Below are positions 1 to 8,684 of a stretch of 38,505 nt of DNA, one piece after another (the first letter of the stretch is position 1; the number at the start of each line of letters is the position of its first letter). This DNA is from Pandoraea sp. (lineage in GTDB: Bacteria > Pseudomonadota > Gammaproteobacteria > Burkholderiales > Burkholderiaceae). The stretch covers positions 1 to 38,505 of the forward strand of contig JARLJF010000057.1 in NCBI GenBank assembly GCA_031291335.1, written 5' to 3'. A program made the position numbers and the translations under genes. The notes beneath the pieces are model-generated. The model saw only the letters and a program-made list of their open reading frames with translations, searched no databases and had not been told where the DNA came from.

Positions 1-1
1 C

Positions 2-430
2 ATGGCGCGCAAGCAGCCGCTCATCGTGATTGCCGGGGCCGATTACGGTCAGGGGTCGTCGCGCGACTGGGCGGCCAAGGGCGTGCGTCTGGCGGGCACG
101 GAAGCCATCGTCGCCGAAGGCTTCGAGCGCATTCACCGCACCAATCTGGTCGGCATGGGCGTGTTACCGCTCGAATTCAAGCCGGGCACGAACCGCAAGA
201 CGCTGGGCATCGACGGCAGCGAAACGTTCGACGTGATCGGTGAGCGTACGCCCCGCGCAGACCTCACGCTGGTCATTCACCGCCATAAGAAAGACGGAAG
301 CAGCGAGCGCGTGGAGGTGCCGGTGACCTGCCGCCTGGATACGGCGGAAGAAGTGTCGATTTACGAGGCGGGCGGGGTGCTGCAGCGCTTCGCGCAGGAC
401 TTTCTGGAATCGTCGCAGGCGGCAGCCTGA
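2..430 (+). CDS. acnD: AcnD, Fe/S-dependent 2-methylcitrate dehydratase, C-terminal part
   Basis: This is the last ~142 residues of an aconitase-family protein; the gene runs off the left edge, and the ATG at base 2 is an internal methionine. The visible part is the aconitase C-terminal swivel domain, with the typical GADYGQGSSRDWAAKG segment and a following GTEAIVAEGFERIHRTNL stretch. In the family this domain closes over the 4Fe-4S active site, which lies in the missing part. The assignment to AcnD rather than AcnA rests on the immediate downstream prpF, since AcnD and PrpF work together in the methylcitrate cycle for propionate oxidation. The stop is 11 bases before the prpF ATG, so the two are in one operon. 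Confidence 0.88.
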   Translation: MARKQPLIVIAGADYGQGSSRDWAAKGVRLAGTEAIVAEGFERIHRTNLVGMGVLPLEFKPGTNRKTLGIDGSETFDVIGERTPRADLTLVIHRHKKDGSSERVEVPVTCRLDTAEEVSIYEAGGVLQRFAQDFLESSQAAA

Positions 431-441
431 GGAGAGATGTG

Positions 442-1656
442 ATGGCGCATCAGCCACAAATTCGCATTCCCGCCACCTATATGCGTGGCGGCACCAGCAA
501 GGGCGTGTTCTTCCGCTTGCAGGATCTGCCCGCCGCCGCCCAGGTGCCGGGCGCCGCGCGCGACGCGTTGCTCATGCGTGTGATCGGCAGCCCGGACCCC
601 TATGGCAAGCAGATCGACGGCATGGGCGGGGCCACGTCGAGCACGAGCAAGACGGTCATCATCGCGAAGAGCGAGCGGTCAGGGCACGATGTGGACTATC
701 TGTTCGGTCAGGTGTCGATCGATCAGAGGTTTGTCGACTGGAGCGGCAACTGCGGCAATCTGTCCGCGGCCGTTGGCCCGTTCGCGATCAGCGGCGGTCT
801 GGTCGATCCGGCGCGGGTGCCGCGCGATGGCGTGGCCGTCGTGCGTATCTGGCAGGCCAACATCGGCAAGACGATCATTGCTCATGTGCCGATGACGAAC
901 GGTGCAGTGCAGGAGACGGGGGACTTCGAACTCGACGGCGTGACGTTCCCGGCCGCCGAAGTACAACTCGAATTCCTCGATCCGGCCGCCGAGGAAGACG
1001 GTGAGGGCGGGGCCATGTTCCCGACCGGCCATCTCATCGACGATCTCGAAGTGCCCGGCGTGGGCACCTTCAAGGCGACGATGATCAACGCCGGTATTCC
1101 GACGATCTTCCTTAATGCCGAGGACCTCGGCTATCGCGGAACGGAGTTGCAGGACGCGATCAACAGCGACCCGAAGGCGCTCGCGATGTTCGAGACGATT
1201 CGTGCGCACGGCGCCATCCGCATGGGCCTGATCAAGGACGTGTCGGAGGCGGCAACGCGTCAGCACACGCCGAAGGTCGCATTCGTGGCGAAGCCGGCTG
1301 GCTATACGGCGTCGAGCGGCAAGGCCGTGAAACCGGGCGACATCGATCTACTGGTGCGTGCACTGTCGATGGGCAAGCTGCATCACGCGATGATGGGGAC
1401 GGCGGCGGTCTGCATTGGGGCGGCAGCATCGATTCCGGGCACGCTGGTCAATCTGGCCGCAGGTGGGGGCGCGCGCAACGCGGTGCGCTTCGGGCATCCG
1501 TCGGGCACGCTGCGTGTCGGTGCCGAAGCGAAGCAGACGGGCGACGAGTGGACGGTCACCAAGGCCATCATGAGCCGCAGCGCCCGCGTTCTGATGGAGG
1601 GTTGGGTGCGTGTTCCCGAAAGCTCGCCCGAAAGTTCGTCCGGAGACGCGTTCTGA
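442..1656 (+). CDS. prpF: PrpF, aconitate isomerase-like partner of AcnD
   Basis: A 404-residue protein of the PrpF family (diaminopimelate-epimerase fold), which isomerises the AcnD product so that 2-methylisocitrate can be formed from propionyl-CoA-derived 2-methylcitrate. It opens with the family's PATYMRGGTSKGVFF segment. Lys70 (in SSTSKT) and Cys104 (in GNCGNLSAA) align with the two residues reported as essential in the Shewanella protein. ATG at 442 is preferred over the in-frame GTG at 439 because the GAGGAGAG ribosome site at 429-436 leaves five bases to the ATG and only two to the GTG. Length is normal for the family. Confidence 0.93.
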   Translation: MAHQPQIRIPATYMRGGTSKGVFFRLQDLPAAAQVPGAARDALLMRVIGSPDPYGKQIDGMGGATSSTSKTVIIAKSERSGHDVDYLFGQVSIDQRFVDWSGNCGNLSAAVGPFAISGGLVDPARVPRDGVAVVRIWQANIGKTIIAHVPMTNGAVQETGDFELDGVTFPAAEVQLEFLDPAAEEDGEGGAMFPTGHLIDDLEVPGVGTFKATMINAGIPTIFLNAEDLGYRGTELQDAINSDPKALAMFETIRAHGAIRMGLIKDVSEAATRQHTPKVAFVAKPAGYTASSGKAVKPGDIDLLVRALSMGKLHHAMMGTAAVCIGAAASIPGTLVNLAAGGGARNAVRFGHPSGTLRVGAEAKQTGDEWTVTKAIMSRSARVLMEGWVRVPESSPESSSGDAF

Positions 1657-1680
1657 CCACGTGATCGCAGGAGGTAGTCG

Positions 1681-3129
1681 ATGTCTGCAGGCATCTCGAA
1701 TGTGCGTCCCTCGCCCGACAAGGTTCTCGCGGACATTGTCGACTACGTCCTGTCTTACGAGATCCACAGCGATCTCGCCTTCGATACCGCTCGCAACTGC
1801 CTGCTCGATACGCTCGGGTGCGGTTTCGAAGCGTTGTCCTACCCGGCCTGTACCAAGTTGTTGGGCCCCATCGTGCCGGGCACGGTCGTGCCGAACGGGG
1901 CGAAAGTCCCCGGCACGCCGTATCAACTCGATCCGGTACAGGCGGCGTTCAGTCTGGGCGCGATGATTCGCTGGCTCGACTTCAACGACACCTGGCTGGC
2001 TGCCGAATGGGGACACCCGTCCGACAATCTCGGCGGCATTCTGATGACGGCTGATTGGCTCTCGCGCACCGCCGTGGCGCAGGGCCAGCCGCCATTGACG
2101 ATGCGGCACGCGCTTGCCGCCATGATCAAGGCGCACGAGATTCAAGGCTGCCTGGCGCTGGAGAACTCGTTCAATCAGGTCGGCCTCGATCACGTAGTGC
2201 TGGTGAAAGTCGCGTCCACGGCGGTCGTCGGCGAAATGCTCGGGCTCTCGCGCGACGAACTGATCAACGCCCTCTCGCTCGCATTCGTCGACGGGCAGAG
2301 TCTGCGCACTTACCGTCACGCGCCGAATACCGGTAGCCGCAAGTCGTGGGCGGCAGGTGACGCGACGAGTCGCGCCGTGCGACTCGCGCTGATGGCGCGC
2401 ACTGGCGAGATGGGCTATCCGTCGGTGCTCACCGCGAAGACGTGGGGCTTCTACGACGTGCTGTTCAAGGGCAAACCGTTCGCGTTTCAGCGTCCCTACG
2501 GGTCGTATGTGATGGAGAACGTGCTGTTCAAGATTTCCTTCCCGGCCGAGTTTCATGCGCAGACGGCTGCAGAGGCCGCGATGACGCTGCATCACCAATT
2601 GCAGGCGATGGGGCGCAGCGCGCAGGACATTCGTTCGGTCCGAATCCGCACGCATGCGGCGGCGATTCGCATCATCGACAAGCAGGGACCGCTCGCCAAT
2701 CCGGCAGACCGCGATCACTGTATTCAATACATGGTGGCAGTGCCGCTGTTGCTCGGGCGACTGACGGCGGCCGACTACGAAGATGCAGTGGCCGCAGATC
2801 CTCGCATCGATGCGTTGCGGGCGAATATCGTCTGCGAGGAAGACCCGCAGTTCACCCGCGATTATCACGATCCCGACAAGCGTTCGATTGCGAATGGACT
2901 GACCGTCACGCTGACCGACGGCACCACGCTCGACGAAGTGCTGGTCGAATATCCCATCGGCCACAGGCGTCGTCGTGCCGAGGGGATTCCGCTGCTGGTG
3001 GAGAAGTTCAAGACGAATCTGGCGCGCCGCTTCGCTGCCCGCGCTCAAGCGCGCATCCTCGATGTCGCGCTGGATCAGCCGCGGCTGGAAGCGATGCCGG
3101 TGCACCAGTTCGTGGACCTGATGGTGTGA
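1681..3129 (+). CDS. prpD: 2-methylcitrate dehydratase, MmgE/PrpD family
   Basis: A 482-residue MmgE/PrpD family protein, the cofactor-independent dehydratase of the methylcitrate cycle that converts 2-methylcitrate to 2-methylaconitate in the cytoplasm. Family hallmarks are the N-terminal helical start ([14 protein letters not shown]), the [19 protein letters not shown] segment near residue 100 and the [18 protein letters not shown] stretch near residue 220. A strong AGGAGG ribosome site precedes the ATG. It follows prpF by 24 bases and is clearly in the same operon. Oddly, AcnD+PrpF and PrpD carry out equivalent chemistry, so the operon holds two routes for the same step. Confidence 0.9.
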   Translation: MSAGISNVRPSPDKVLADIVDYVLSYEIHSDLAFDTARNCLLDTLGCGFEALSYPACTKLLGPIVPGTVVPNGAKVPGTPYQLDPVQAAFSLGAMIRWLDFNDTWLAAEWGHPSDNLGGILMTADWLSRTAVAQGQPPLTMRHALAAMIKAHEIQGCLALENSFNQVGLDHVVLVKVASTAVVGEMLGLSRDELINALSLAFVDGQSLRTYRHAPNTGSRKSWAAGDATSRAVRLALMARTGEMGYPSVLTAKTWGFYDVLFKGKPFAFQRPYGSYVMENVLFKISFPAEFHAQTAAEAAMTLHHQLQAMGRSAQDIRSVRIRTHAAAIRIIDKQGPLANPADRDHCIQYMVAVPLLLGRLTAADYEDAVAADPRIDALRANIVCEEDPQFTRDYHDPDKRSIANGLTVTLTDGTTLDEVLVEYPIGHRRRRAEGIPLLVEKFKTNLARRFAARAQARILDVALDQPRLEAMPVHQFVDLMV

Positions 3130-3150
3130 TTCGATTGTGTGATGGTTCAG

Positions 3151-3190
3151 ACGCCCGGCGCGGAAGAATGCACCGGGTGTTCGCGTTTTA
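3151..3190 (+). terminator. Probable intrinsic terminator after prpD
   Basis: Arms ACGCCCGG (3151-3158) and CCGGGTGT (3173-3180) form an 8-base-pair stem with one G-T pair, followed closely by TTTT at 3186-3189. It lies between prpD and the convergent MFS gene and overlaps the last codon of the latter. The T run is short, so efficiency is uncertain. Confidence 0.5.
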
Positions 3191-4432
3191 CAGCGCGGCG
3201 TTGCCTTGTCCCGGCGTGGCCGAGTTACTGCGCGGTGCCCCGAACCAATGAAGGAGCGACGCGAGCATGCCAAGGGCAATGCCGAACCCGGCGATGCCTG
3301 ACCATCCGAAGCGCGTCATCAGCCAGCCGCTGATCGTTGCGCCCACGGCGCCGCCGAAGAAGGTCGCCGTCATATACAGGCTGTTGATCCGGCCCTGCGC
3401 TTTCGAGTCGACCGCAAAGGCGCGCGTCTGATTCGCCACGAGGCCCGCTTGCACCCCGATGTCGAGCACGACCACGCCGATCACCAGAAGCACCAGCGAC
3501 GTATCGGCGCCCTCCAACAACACATAAGCCAGCGTGACGATCGCGATGCTCGCAGCAATCACGCCGCGCGGTCCGAGCCGGTCGGTGGCGCGTCCGCCGA
3601 ACGAGGCGGCGAAAGCACCTGCCGCACCGATGATGCCGAACCCGCCTGCCCACGCACTGCCGAGGTGCCAGGGGCCATCCGCCAGCAGCGCTGCCAGATT
3701 GACCCAGAACGCATTGAAACACGCCCACAACAGCGCCTGAATCATCATCGATTCCCGGATCGGGCGATTGTCACGCGCGAGCGGCCAGAGCGAGGCGAGC
3801 AGGCGTGCGTACGAGAGGTCGGTGCTCGGCCGGCCTTTGGGCAGCAACGACGCCGCCGCTATCCAGACCGGCACCATGAAGGCCGCTTCCATGCCGTAGA
3901 CGGCACGCCATCCGAAGCGCTCGCCGACCACACCGGCAATCGTTCGCCCCAGCAAAATGCCGACCATGATGCCGCTGACCACCGTACCGACGGATCGCCC
4001 CCGCTGACTCGGCAGCGACATCACGGCCGCGAACGGCACAAGTTGTTGCGGCACACAGCACACGATGCCCAGTGCGAACGATGCCGCAATCAGCGCCCAG
4101 ATCCCTGGCGCGAGCGCAGCGCCCACCGCGAAGATGAACGCCAGCGCGATTTGGGTGAGCACCAGTTTGCGTCGGTCATAGCGGTCGCCCAGCGGCAGCA
4201 GCAGCGCCAGGCCCGTGGAGAAACCCAGAAGCGCCGCGGCGACGACGAGGTCGACGGTGCCAAGGTCGACACGCATGCTTGCCGCAATCAACGGCAGGAT
4301 CGGCTGCGTGCAATAGATGTTGGTTACGACCGCCCCCGCAATGATCGCCATCATGACGATCTTGCCGCGAGAGGCGGTCTCATGAGGGGCCGATGGGGGC
4401 AGTGGCGGGGCGGAAGAAGGGGATGCGCTCAC
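3188..4432 (-). CDS. MFS transporter (drug/metabolite efflux type)
   Basis: A 414-residue major facilitator protein with about 12 hydrophobic segments. The first helix reads MMAIIAGAVVTNIYCTQPILPLIAASM, followed by the MFS signature region GDRYDRRKLVL between helices 2 and 3, which marks a DHA-type proton-driven exporter. The open frame extends 39 codons further upstream, but the GTG at 4432 has a GGAG six bases ahead and gives a normal N-terminus, so I chose it. It is divergent from a LysR gene 153 bases away, which is likely its regulator. The substrate is unknown. Confidence 0.85.
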   Translation of the reverse strand: MSASPSSAPPLPPSAPHETASRGKIVMMAIIAGAVVTNIYCTQPILPLIAASMRVDLGTVDLVVAAALLGFSTGLALLLPLGDRYDRRKLVLTQIALAFIFAVGAALAPGIWALIAASFALGIVCCVPQQLVPFAAVMSLPSQRGRSVGTVVSGIMVGILLGRTIAGVVGERFGWRAVYGMEAAFMVPVWIAAASLLPKGRPSTDLSYARLLASLWPLARDNRPIRESMMIQALLWACFNAFWVNLAALLADGPWHLGSAWAGGFGIIGAAGAFAASFGGRATDRLGPRGVIAASIAIVTLAYVLLEGADTSLVLLVIGVVVLDIGVQAGLVANQTRAFAVDSKAQGRINSLYMTATFFGGAVGATISGWLMTRFGWSGIAGFGIALGMLASLLHWFGAPRSNSATPGQGNAAL

Positions 4433-4585
4433 GAGGCACTCCAGTAATGTCGGTGATGAAATATCGGCGGAGCGGTTGACGCATGCGCTACCTGTCTGCC
4501 GCTTCAGTGATGACATTACGCGCTTGCACCTGTGTAGAGAATCCATCAATATCAGGAATCATCTTTCCAAAATTCGGTAGGGTCC

Positions 4586-5491
4586 ATGAATCGGCTCGAA
4601 TCCATGTCCATCCTGATTGCCGTCGTCGACGCGGGTAGCTTGTCGGCCGCCGCGCGCCGTCTCGGCATGCCGCTGGCGACCGTCAGCCGCAAGGTGGGCG
4701 ATCTGGAGTCGCATCTGAAAACCCGCTTGCTGCACCGGACGACGCGGCAGCTATCGCTGACGGAAGCGGGAAGTTCCTATGTGGCTGCGTGCCGCCGGAT
4801 TCTCGAGGAGATCGGCGAGGTCGAGCGTGCCGCCACGGGGGAATATGCGATGCCCAAGGGCGAGCTGGTGCTGACGGCGCCGGTGGTGTTCGGGCGTTTG
4901 CACGTGTTGCCTGTGGTGGCCGAATTTCTGGCGCAGTACCCGGAGATCGACATCAGCCTTGTGCTGACCGATCGTGTCGTGCACTTGATGGAGGAGCAGG
5001 CCGATGTCGCGCTGCGCATCGGCGATTTGCCGGACAGCACGCTGGTGGCGACCGGAATCGGCACCGTGCGTCGTGTCATTTGCGCGAGCCCCGGCTATCT
5101 CGGTGCACATGGCACGCCGGCAAAGCCACGCGATCTTGCCGACCACGCGTGCATCACCTTCGAAGTGCTGGCGTCGCGGCGTGCGTGGGTCTTCGGTACG
5201 GGGCGTTCCGAGCAGTCGGTGCCGATTCGCTCGCGGCTTGCCGTCAACACGGCCGAAGCGGCGATTTCAGCGGCCGTGCTGGGCGTGGGGCTGGTGCGTG
5301 TGCTCTCGTATCAGGTCGCCCAAGCGTTGCACGACGACACCCTGCGAGTGGTGCTCGACGATTTCGAAGCGGCCCCGTTGCCCGTCAGTCTGGTGCATAA
5401 GGGGCAGACACCGTTGCCGCTAAAACTGCGCGCGTTTCTGGACTTCGCTACGCCACGTTTGCGGGCGCGGATCGCACCCGGTGCTCGCTGA
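4586..5491 (+). CDS. LysR-family transcriptional regulator
   Basis: A 301-residue LysR protein. The N-terminal winged helix-turn-helix (about residues 1-60, with SLSAAARRLGMPLATVSRKVGDLE) is followed by a periplasmic-binding-like effector domain (about residues 90-295). It is divergent from the MFS exporter gene, the usual arrangement for a LysR regulator controlling its neighbour and itself. Its stop codon shares one base with the start of the downstream kinase gene (TGATG), so the two are translationally coupled. The effector is unknown. Confidence 0.92.
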   Translation: MNRLESMSILIAVVDAGSLSAAARRLGMPLATVSRKVGDLESHLKTRLLHRTTRQLSLTEAGSSYVAACRRILEEIGEVERAATGEYAMPKGELVLTAPVVFGRLHVLPVVAEFLAQYPEIDISLVLTDRVVHLMEEQADVALRIGDLPDSTLVATGIGTVRRVICASPGYLGAHGTPAKPRDLADHACITFEVLASRRAWVFGTGRSEQSVPIRSRLAVNTAEAAISAAVLGVGLVRVLSYQVAQALHDDTLRVVLDDFEAAPLPVSLVHKGQTPLPLKLRAFLDFATPRLRARIAPGAR

Positions 5492-6303
5492 TGGAACCCG
5501 ACATGTTCGAGCCTTACCTCCGGCGATGGGGCCTCACACCCGACGGGGAGGCGTTTGCTTCCCTTAGTGGCCATCTCTTGCCGGTGCGTCAGGCAGGCAC
5601 GCCTGCCATTCTGAAGATATCGCACGAACCCGAGGAAGTCGCGGGCGCGCAGGTCATGGCGTGGTGGAATGGCGATGGCGCAGCGCCGGTGCTGGCGCAC
5701 GCAGGCGAAGCGTTGCTGATGGTGCGGGCAGAGGGCTCGGCGTCGCTCGTTGAAATGGCCACAACGGGGCGTGACGACGACGCGACCCGCATTCTCTGCG
5801 CGACGGTTGCGCATTTGCATCGGCCACGCGCCGATGCAAGACCGCCCCTCGTGCCGTTGGCGCAGTGGTTCGGCGCATTGCTGGCGGTTCCGTCGAATGA
5901 GTCGTCGATACTGGCCCGCAGCGCGGACGCCGCGCGCGCGTTGCTGGGCGCTCCACGCGACGAGGTCGTGTTGCACGGTGATATTCACCATGCCAACGTG
6001 CTGGACTTCGGCAAAAGAGGGTGGCTCGCCATCGATCCCAAAGGGCTCTATGGCGAACGCGGTTTCGACTACGCGAATCTCTTCTGTAATCCGGATGGGG
6101 ACACGGCAATCGCGCCGGGCGTCTTTGCGCGGCGCGTCGAGATCGTGACGCGCGCCGCCGCGATCGACGCTCAACGGCTGCTGTTGTGGGTGCTGGCGTG
6201 GGCGGGATTGTCGGCCGTCTGGCGCAGAGAAGACGGCGACGATGCCCGGCGCACGTTAGACGTGGCGCGACTGGCGGGTGCCGCGCTTGGCATCGTCGAA
6301 TGA
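5491..6303 (+). CDS. Aminoglycoside/hydroxyurea phosphotransferase-like kinase
   Basis: A 270-residue protein of the family that includes streptomycin 6-phosphotransferase (StrB-like, APH(6)). The catalytic loop HGDIHHAN lies at residues 162-169 and the metal-binding IDPKG segment at 181-185, followed by GERGFDYANLFCNP, which is highly characteristic. An ATP-dependent small-molecule kinase activity is expected. Whether it inactivates an antibiotic or acts on a cell metabolite cannot be told from sequence. It starts within the LysR stop codon, with the divergent exporter next door, which could fit an export-plus-modification response to a toxic compound. That role is inference. Confidence 0.8.
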   Translation: MEPDMFEPYLRRWGLTPDGEAFASLSGHLLPVRQAGTPAILKISHEPEEVAGAQVMAWWNGDGAAPVLAHAGEALLMVRAEGSASLVEMATTGRDDDATRILCATVAHLHRPRADARPPLVPLAQWFGALLAVPSNESSILARSADAARALLGAPRDEVVLHGDIHHANVLDFGKRGWLAIDPKGLYGERGFDYANLFCNPDGDTAIAPGVFARRVEIVTRAAAIDAQRLLLWVLAWAGLSAVWRREDGDDARRTLDVARLAGAALGIVE

Positions 6304-6347
6304 CGCAATGGAGGGATGAAAGGGGATGACGCGGTGACGCGTAAGGC

Positions 6348-7499
6348 TCAGCCCTTGTGCGTATAACGCAGGCGGGTCATCTGTTCCGCACTGTCGGTCA
6401 GCAGGCCGGCCGCATCGGCAATCGCCTTTTCCAGCGTGGTCGGACCGAACGTCAGCGAGAAGCATCCCGAGAACACGCGCGAGAGGCTATCCAGCGCGCT
6501 GCGATCGATCGCACCCGAGAGCAGCGATGCCGTGGCGCCCGCCTTGATCGCCACCTGCGCGGCGATCATCGGCGTTTTGCCCGAGAGCGTCTGACCATCG
6601 CTGCGACCTTCGCCAGTAATGAGCCAGTCGGCGCCTTCCACCGCTTGGGGCAGTCCGACGCGCTCGGCCACCACTTCCGCACCCGAGCGGAACTGTGCGC
6701 CCAGCAAATGCAACGCGAAGCCCAGACCGCCTGCGGCGCCTGCGCCGGCGCGGCTTGCCGCTTCGTTGGCGCTGAAGGCGCGATGCGCATGTCCGGCAAA
6801 GTGGGCGATGGCGCGATCGAGTGCTTCGACCTGCGCTTCGCTCACCCCCTTTTGCGGCCCGAAGATCGCTGTCGCCCCTTGCGTGCCGTTCAGTGGATTG
6901 TTGACGTCGGACATGGCGATCAGTTCGCAGTCCTTCAGACGGGCGTCGAGCCCGTTCAGATCGATCGATGCCACGCGATGCAGCGCCGCGGGCACCGGTT
7001 GCACGGCTTCACCCGATTCATCGAGCAAACGCGCACCGAGGCCGACGAGCAGACCTGCGCCGCCGTCGTTCGTGCTGCTGCCGCCCAGACCGATCAGCAC
7101 GCGACGTGCGCCGGTATCGAGCAGGGCACGAAGCAGTTCGCCAAGGCCGACCGTCGAGCGTTCGGCCACCGGCGTGCGCATGCCGACGGGATCGGTGATG
7201 CTCACCACGTTGGCGCTTTCCAGCACGCCCGTGCCGTCGGGCATGATGCCGTACTCGGCCGTTACCGACGCGTGACCTGCGCCGCGCACCGACAGCGGCA
7301 CGCGGCGTCCGCCTGCGGAGAGCAGGGCGTCGAGCGTGCCTTCGCCGCCATCGGCCATCGGACGCAACCGCAAGTCGGCCTGCGGCAACACGCGCGCGAT
7401 GCCGGCCGCGATGGCGCGCGCCACTTCCGGCGCACTCAGCGAACCTTTGAACGAATCGGGGGCGATGACGATGATTGGGGCTTGCGCATTGCTGGACAT
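6348..7499 (-). CDS. Glycerate kinase (GlxK/GarK family)
   Basis: A 383-residue glycerate kinase of the GarK/GlxK type, which phosphorylates D-glycerate (normally to 2-phosphoglycerate) with ATP. Visible family blocks are the N-terminal IVIAPDSFKGSLSAPEVARAIAAGI, the RPMADGGEGTLDAL segment near residue 45, the LIGLGGSSTNDGGAGLLVGLGARLLD block near residue 135, and LITGEGRSDGQTLSGKTP near residue 285. It is a single gene here, not beside tartronate semialdehyde reductase or glyoxylate carboligase. The start has no strong ribosome site but gives the normal family N-terminus. Confidence 0.93.
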   Translation of the reverse strand: MSSNAQAPIIVIAPDSFKGSLSAPEVARAIAAGIARVLPQADLRLRPMADGGEGTLDALLSAGGRRVPLSVRGAGHASVTAEYGIMPDGTGVLESANVVSITDPVGMRTPVAERSTVGLGELLRALLDTGARRVLIGLGGSSTNDGGAGLLVGLGARLLDESGEAVQPVPAALHRVASIDLNGLDARLKDCELIAMSDVNNPLNGTQGATAIFGPQKGVSEAQVEALDRAIAHFAGHAHRAFSANEAASRAGAGAAGGLGFALHLLGAQFRSGAEVVAERVGLPQAVEGADWLITGEGRSDGQTLSGKTPMIAAQVAIKAGATASLLSGAIDRSALDSLSRVFSGCFSLTFGPTTLEKAIADAAGLLTDSAEQMTRLRYTHKG

Positions 7500-8050
7500 G
7501 GAAATCGGGACAGTCGCAAAAATTGATACGGGTTGGCTGGATTCACGTGCGCCACGTGTGTCTTTCGGCCCGCTTGTTGTTATCGCTTATGGCGTACCGG
7601 CCGGATGGTGTATCCAGAGCCCGGTGGGCGGGGCCGCACGTTGGTTCGCAGCAGGGTTGGGCGCGAAGCGGTGCGGCGCAGTGTGACAGAAACCTGCAAT
7701 ATACGCGATTCGGGCCAGCGCGCATTGCGCGAATTGCCATGCTATGAATAACACGAGTAAGATGATCGCCAACTGGCGGTGCGTCGCCCGATAGGCCGCA
7801 TGGCCCGCAACGTAAGGCGCGGGGTGTGCACGGGGGCGTGCCGGTATGACCAGAGCAGAACGAACAAAACGGCGCGAGCTGTGGCCTGACACGCATGCAA
7901 GAAGACATCGCGTGGCCGCCAGCCCATCAGCCCATCATCGATGGGGCGCCCGGACCAGATATCCAGTTGTCGTCACGACGATGCCCGGCCTGCTGCCGCA
8001 GACGGGAGACCCGACGCGTGCGACAGCCATTTGCAAGCGTGGAGCGGGGC
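7500..8050. other. Gene-free interval between glycerate kinase and lipoprotein
   Basis: About 550 bases that separate divergent genes. The open frames on both strands have no recognisable family features and look like chance frames in GC-rich DNA. It contains a short hairpin-forming CCCATC-ATC-GATGGG near 7930 and two CACGTG hexamers near 7545. No convincing promoter, RNA gene or repeat was found. Confidence 0.5.
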
Positions 8051-8554
8051 ATGAACCGGGGCAAGGACAAGAATTCCGGCACGACGCGCATGGCGCGGCG
8101 CGGTGCCGCGGGGGCGGTTGGCGCAGCGAGCCTGACGCTCGTTGTATTGCTGGCCGCGTGTGCGCAGACGGCGCCAGTCGCGTCGCGTGACGACCCGCCA
8201 GTGGGCAGCGTCGCCGACGTTGCACCGGAAAACGTAAAAGTCGAGACGTTACCCGCTTATCGCGACACGATCGACGACGCCCGCAGCAACGGTGCGGTGT
8301 GGCAAGGCTCGTCGAAGAAGGCGTTTGCACGCGTGAGTGCCTGCACCGCACGGCTCTGGAAGAAGCAACTGCCTTACGCCCGCCTGCAACGGCAGAAGGC
8401 AGGCGCCGGCCAGACGCTCCAGCTCTCCTCGCAAGACGACGGCGTTCTCGCCATTCTCGATCTCGCCCCACTCAAGCCGGGCAGCGAAGGCTCGCTCTAT
8501 CTCGGGTCGACCGGCCCGCAGTCGCTCGCCGACGCCGTACGACAGTGCCTCTGA
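8051..8554 (+). CDS. Small predicted lipoprotein of unknown function
   Basis: A 167-residue protein with a basic N-terminus, a hydrophobic stretch and a lipobox LAAC with the modified cysteine at residue 37, so it should be a membrane-anchored lipoprotein. The rest has no domain I recognise; two further cysteines (in VSACTARL and at the C-terminal RQCL) could form a disulfide in the periplasm. The open frame starts upstream at 7895, but ATG 8051 has GGAG at 8041 and puts the signal peptide at the front. The product ends before a hairpin with a T run. Confidence 0.7.
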   Translation: MNRGKDKNSGTTRMARRGAAGAVGAASLTLVVLLAACAQTAPVASRDDPPVGSVADVAPENVKVETLPAYRDTIDDARSNGAVWQGSSKKAFARVSACTARLWKKQLPYARLQRQKAGAGQTLQLSSQDDGVLAILDLAPLKPGSEGSLYLGSTGPQSLADAVRQCL

Positions 8555-8637
8555 GCGCACCGAGACGCCGATAACCGTGGATTGTCATGCTGCTGTCACG
8601 GCGGCGTCATACAACGGCGGGGTATCATGACGGCGAA

Positions 8638-8669
8638 CGTGCCGCCGGCCGGGCGGCACGAAGGTTTTT
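8638..8669 (+). terminator. Strong hairpin with T run just before glpR
   Basis: CGTGCCGCC (8638-8646) and GGCGGCACG (8652-8660) form a perfect 9-base-pair stem with a five-base loop, followed after AAGG by TTTTT at 8665-8669. It fits an intrinsic terminator for the lipoprotein gene, but it ends only 15 bases before the glpR start, so it may also sit inside the glpR leader. Confidence 0.55.
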
Positions 8670-8684
8670 ACTGCGTGCGTGCCG

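Noticed and set aside
1348..3279. A 643-codon open frame on the minus strand opposite prpF/prpD
   Set aside because: It is antisense to two well-recognised genes, is rich in Arg and His with no domain, and is a typical shadow frame in GC-rich coding DNA.
7543..7908. A 121-codon minus-strand open frame in the gene-free interval
   Set aside because: No ribosome site, no recognisable domain, and composition typical of chance frames in GC-rich DNA.
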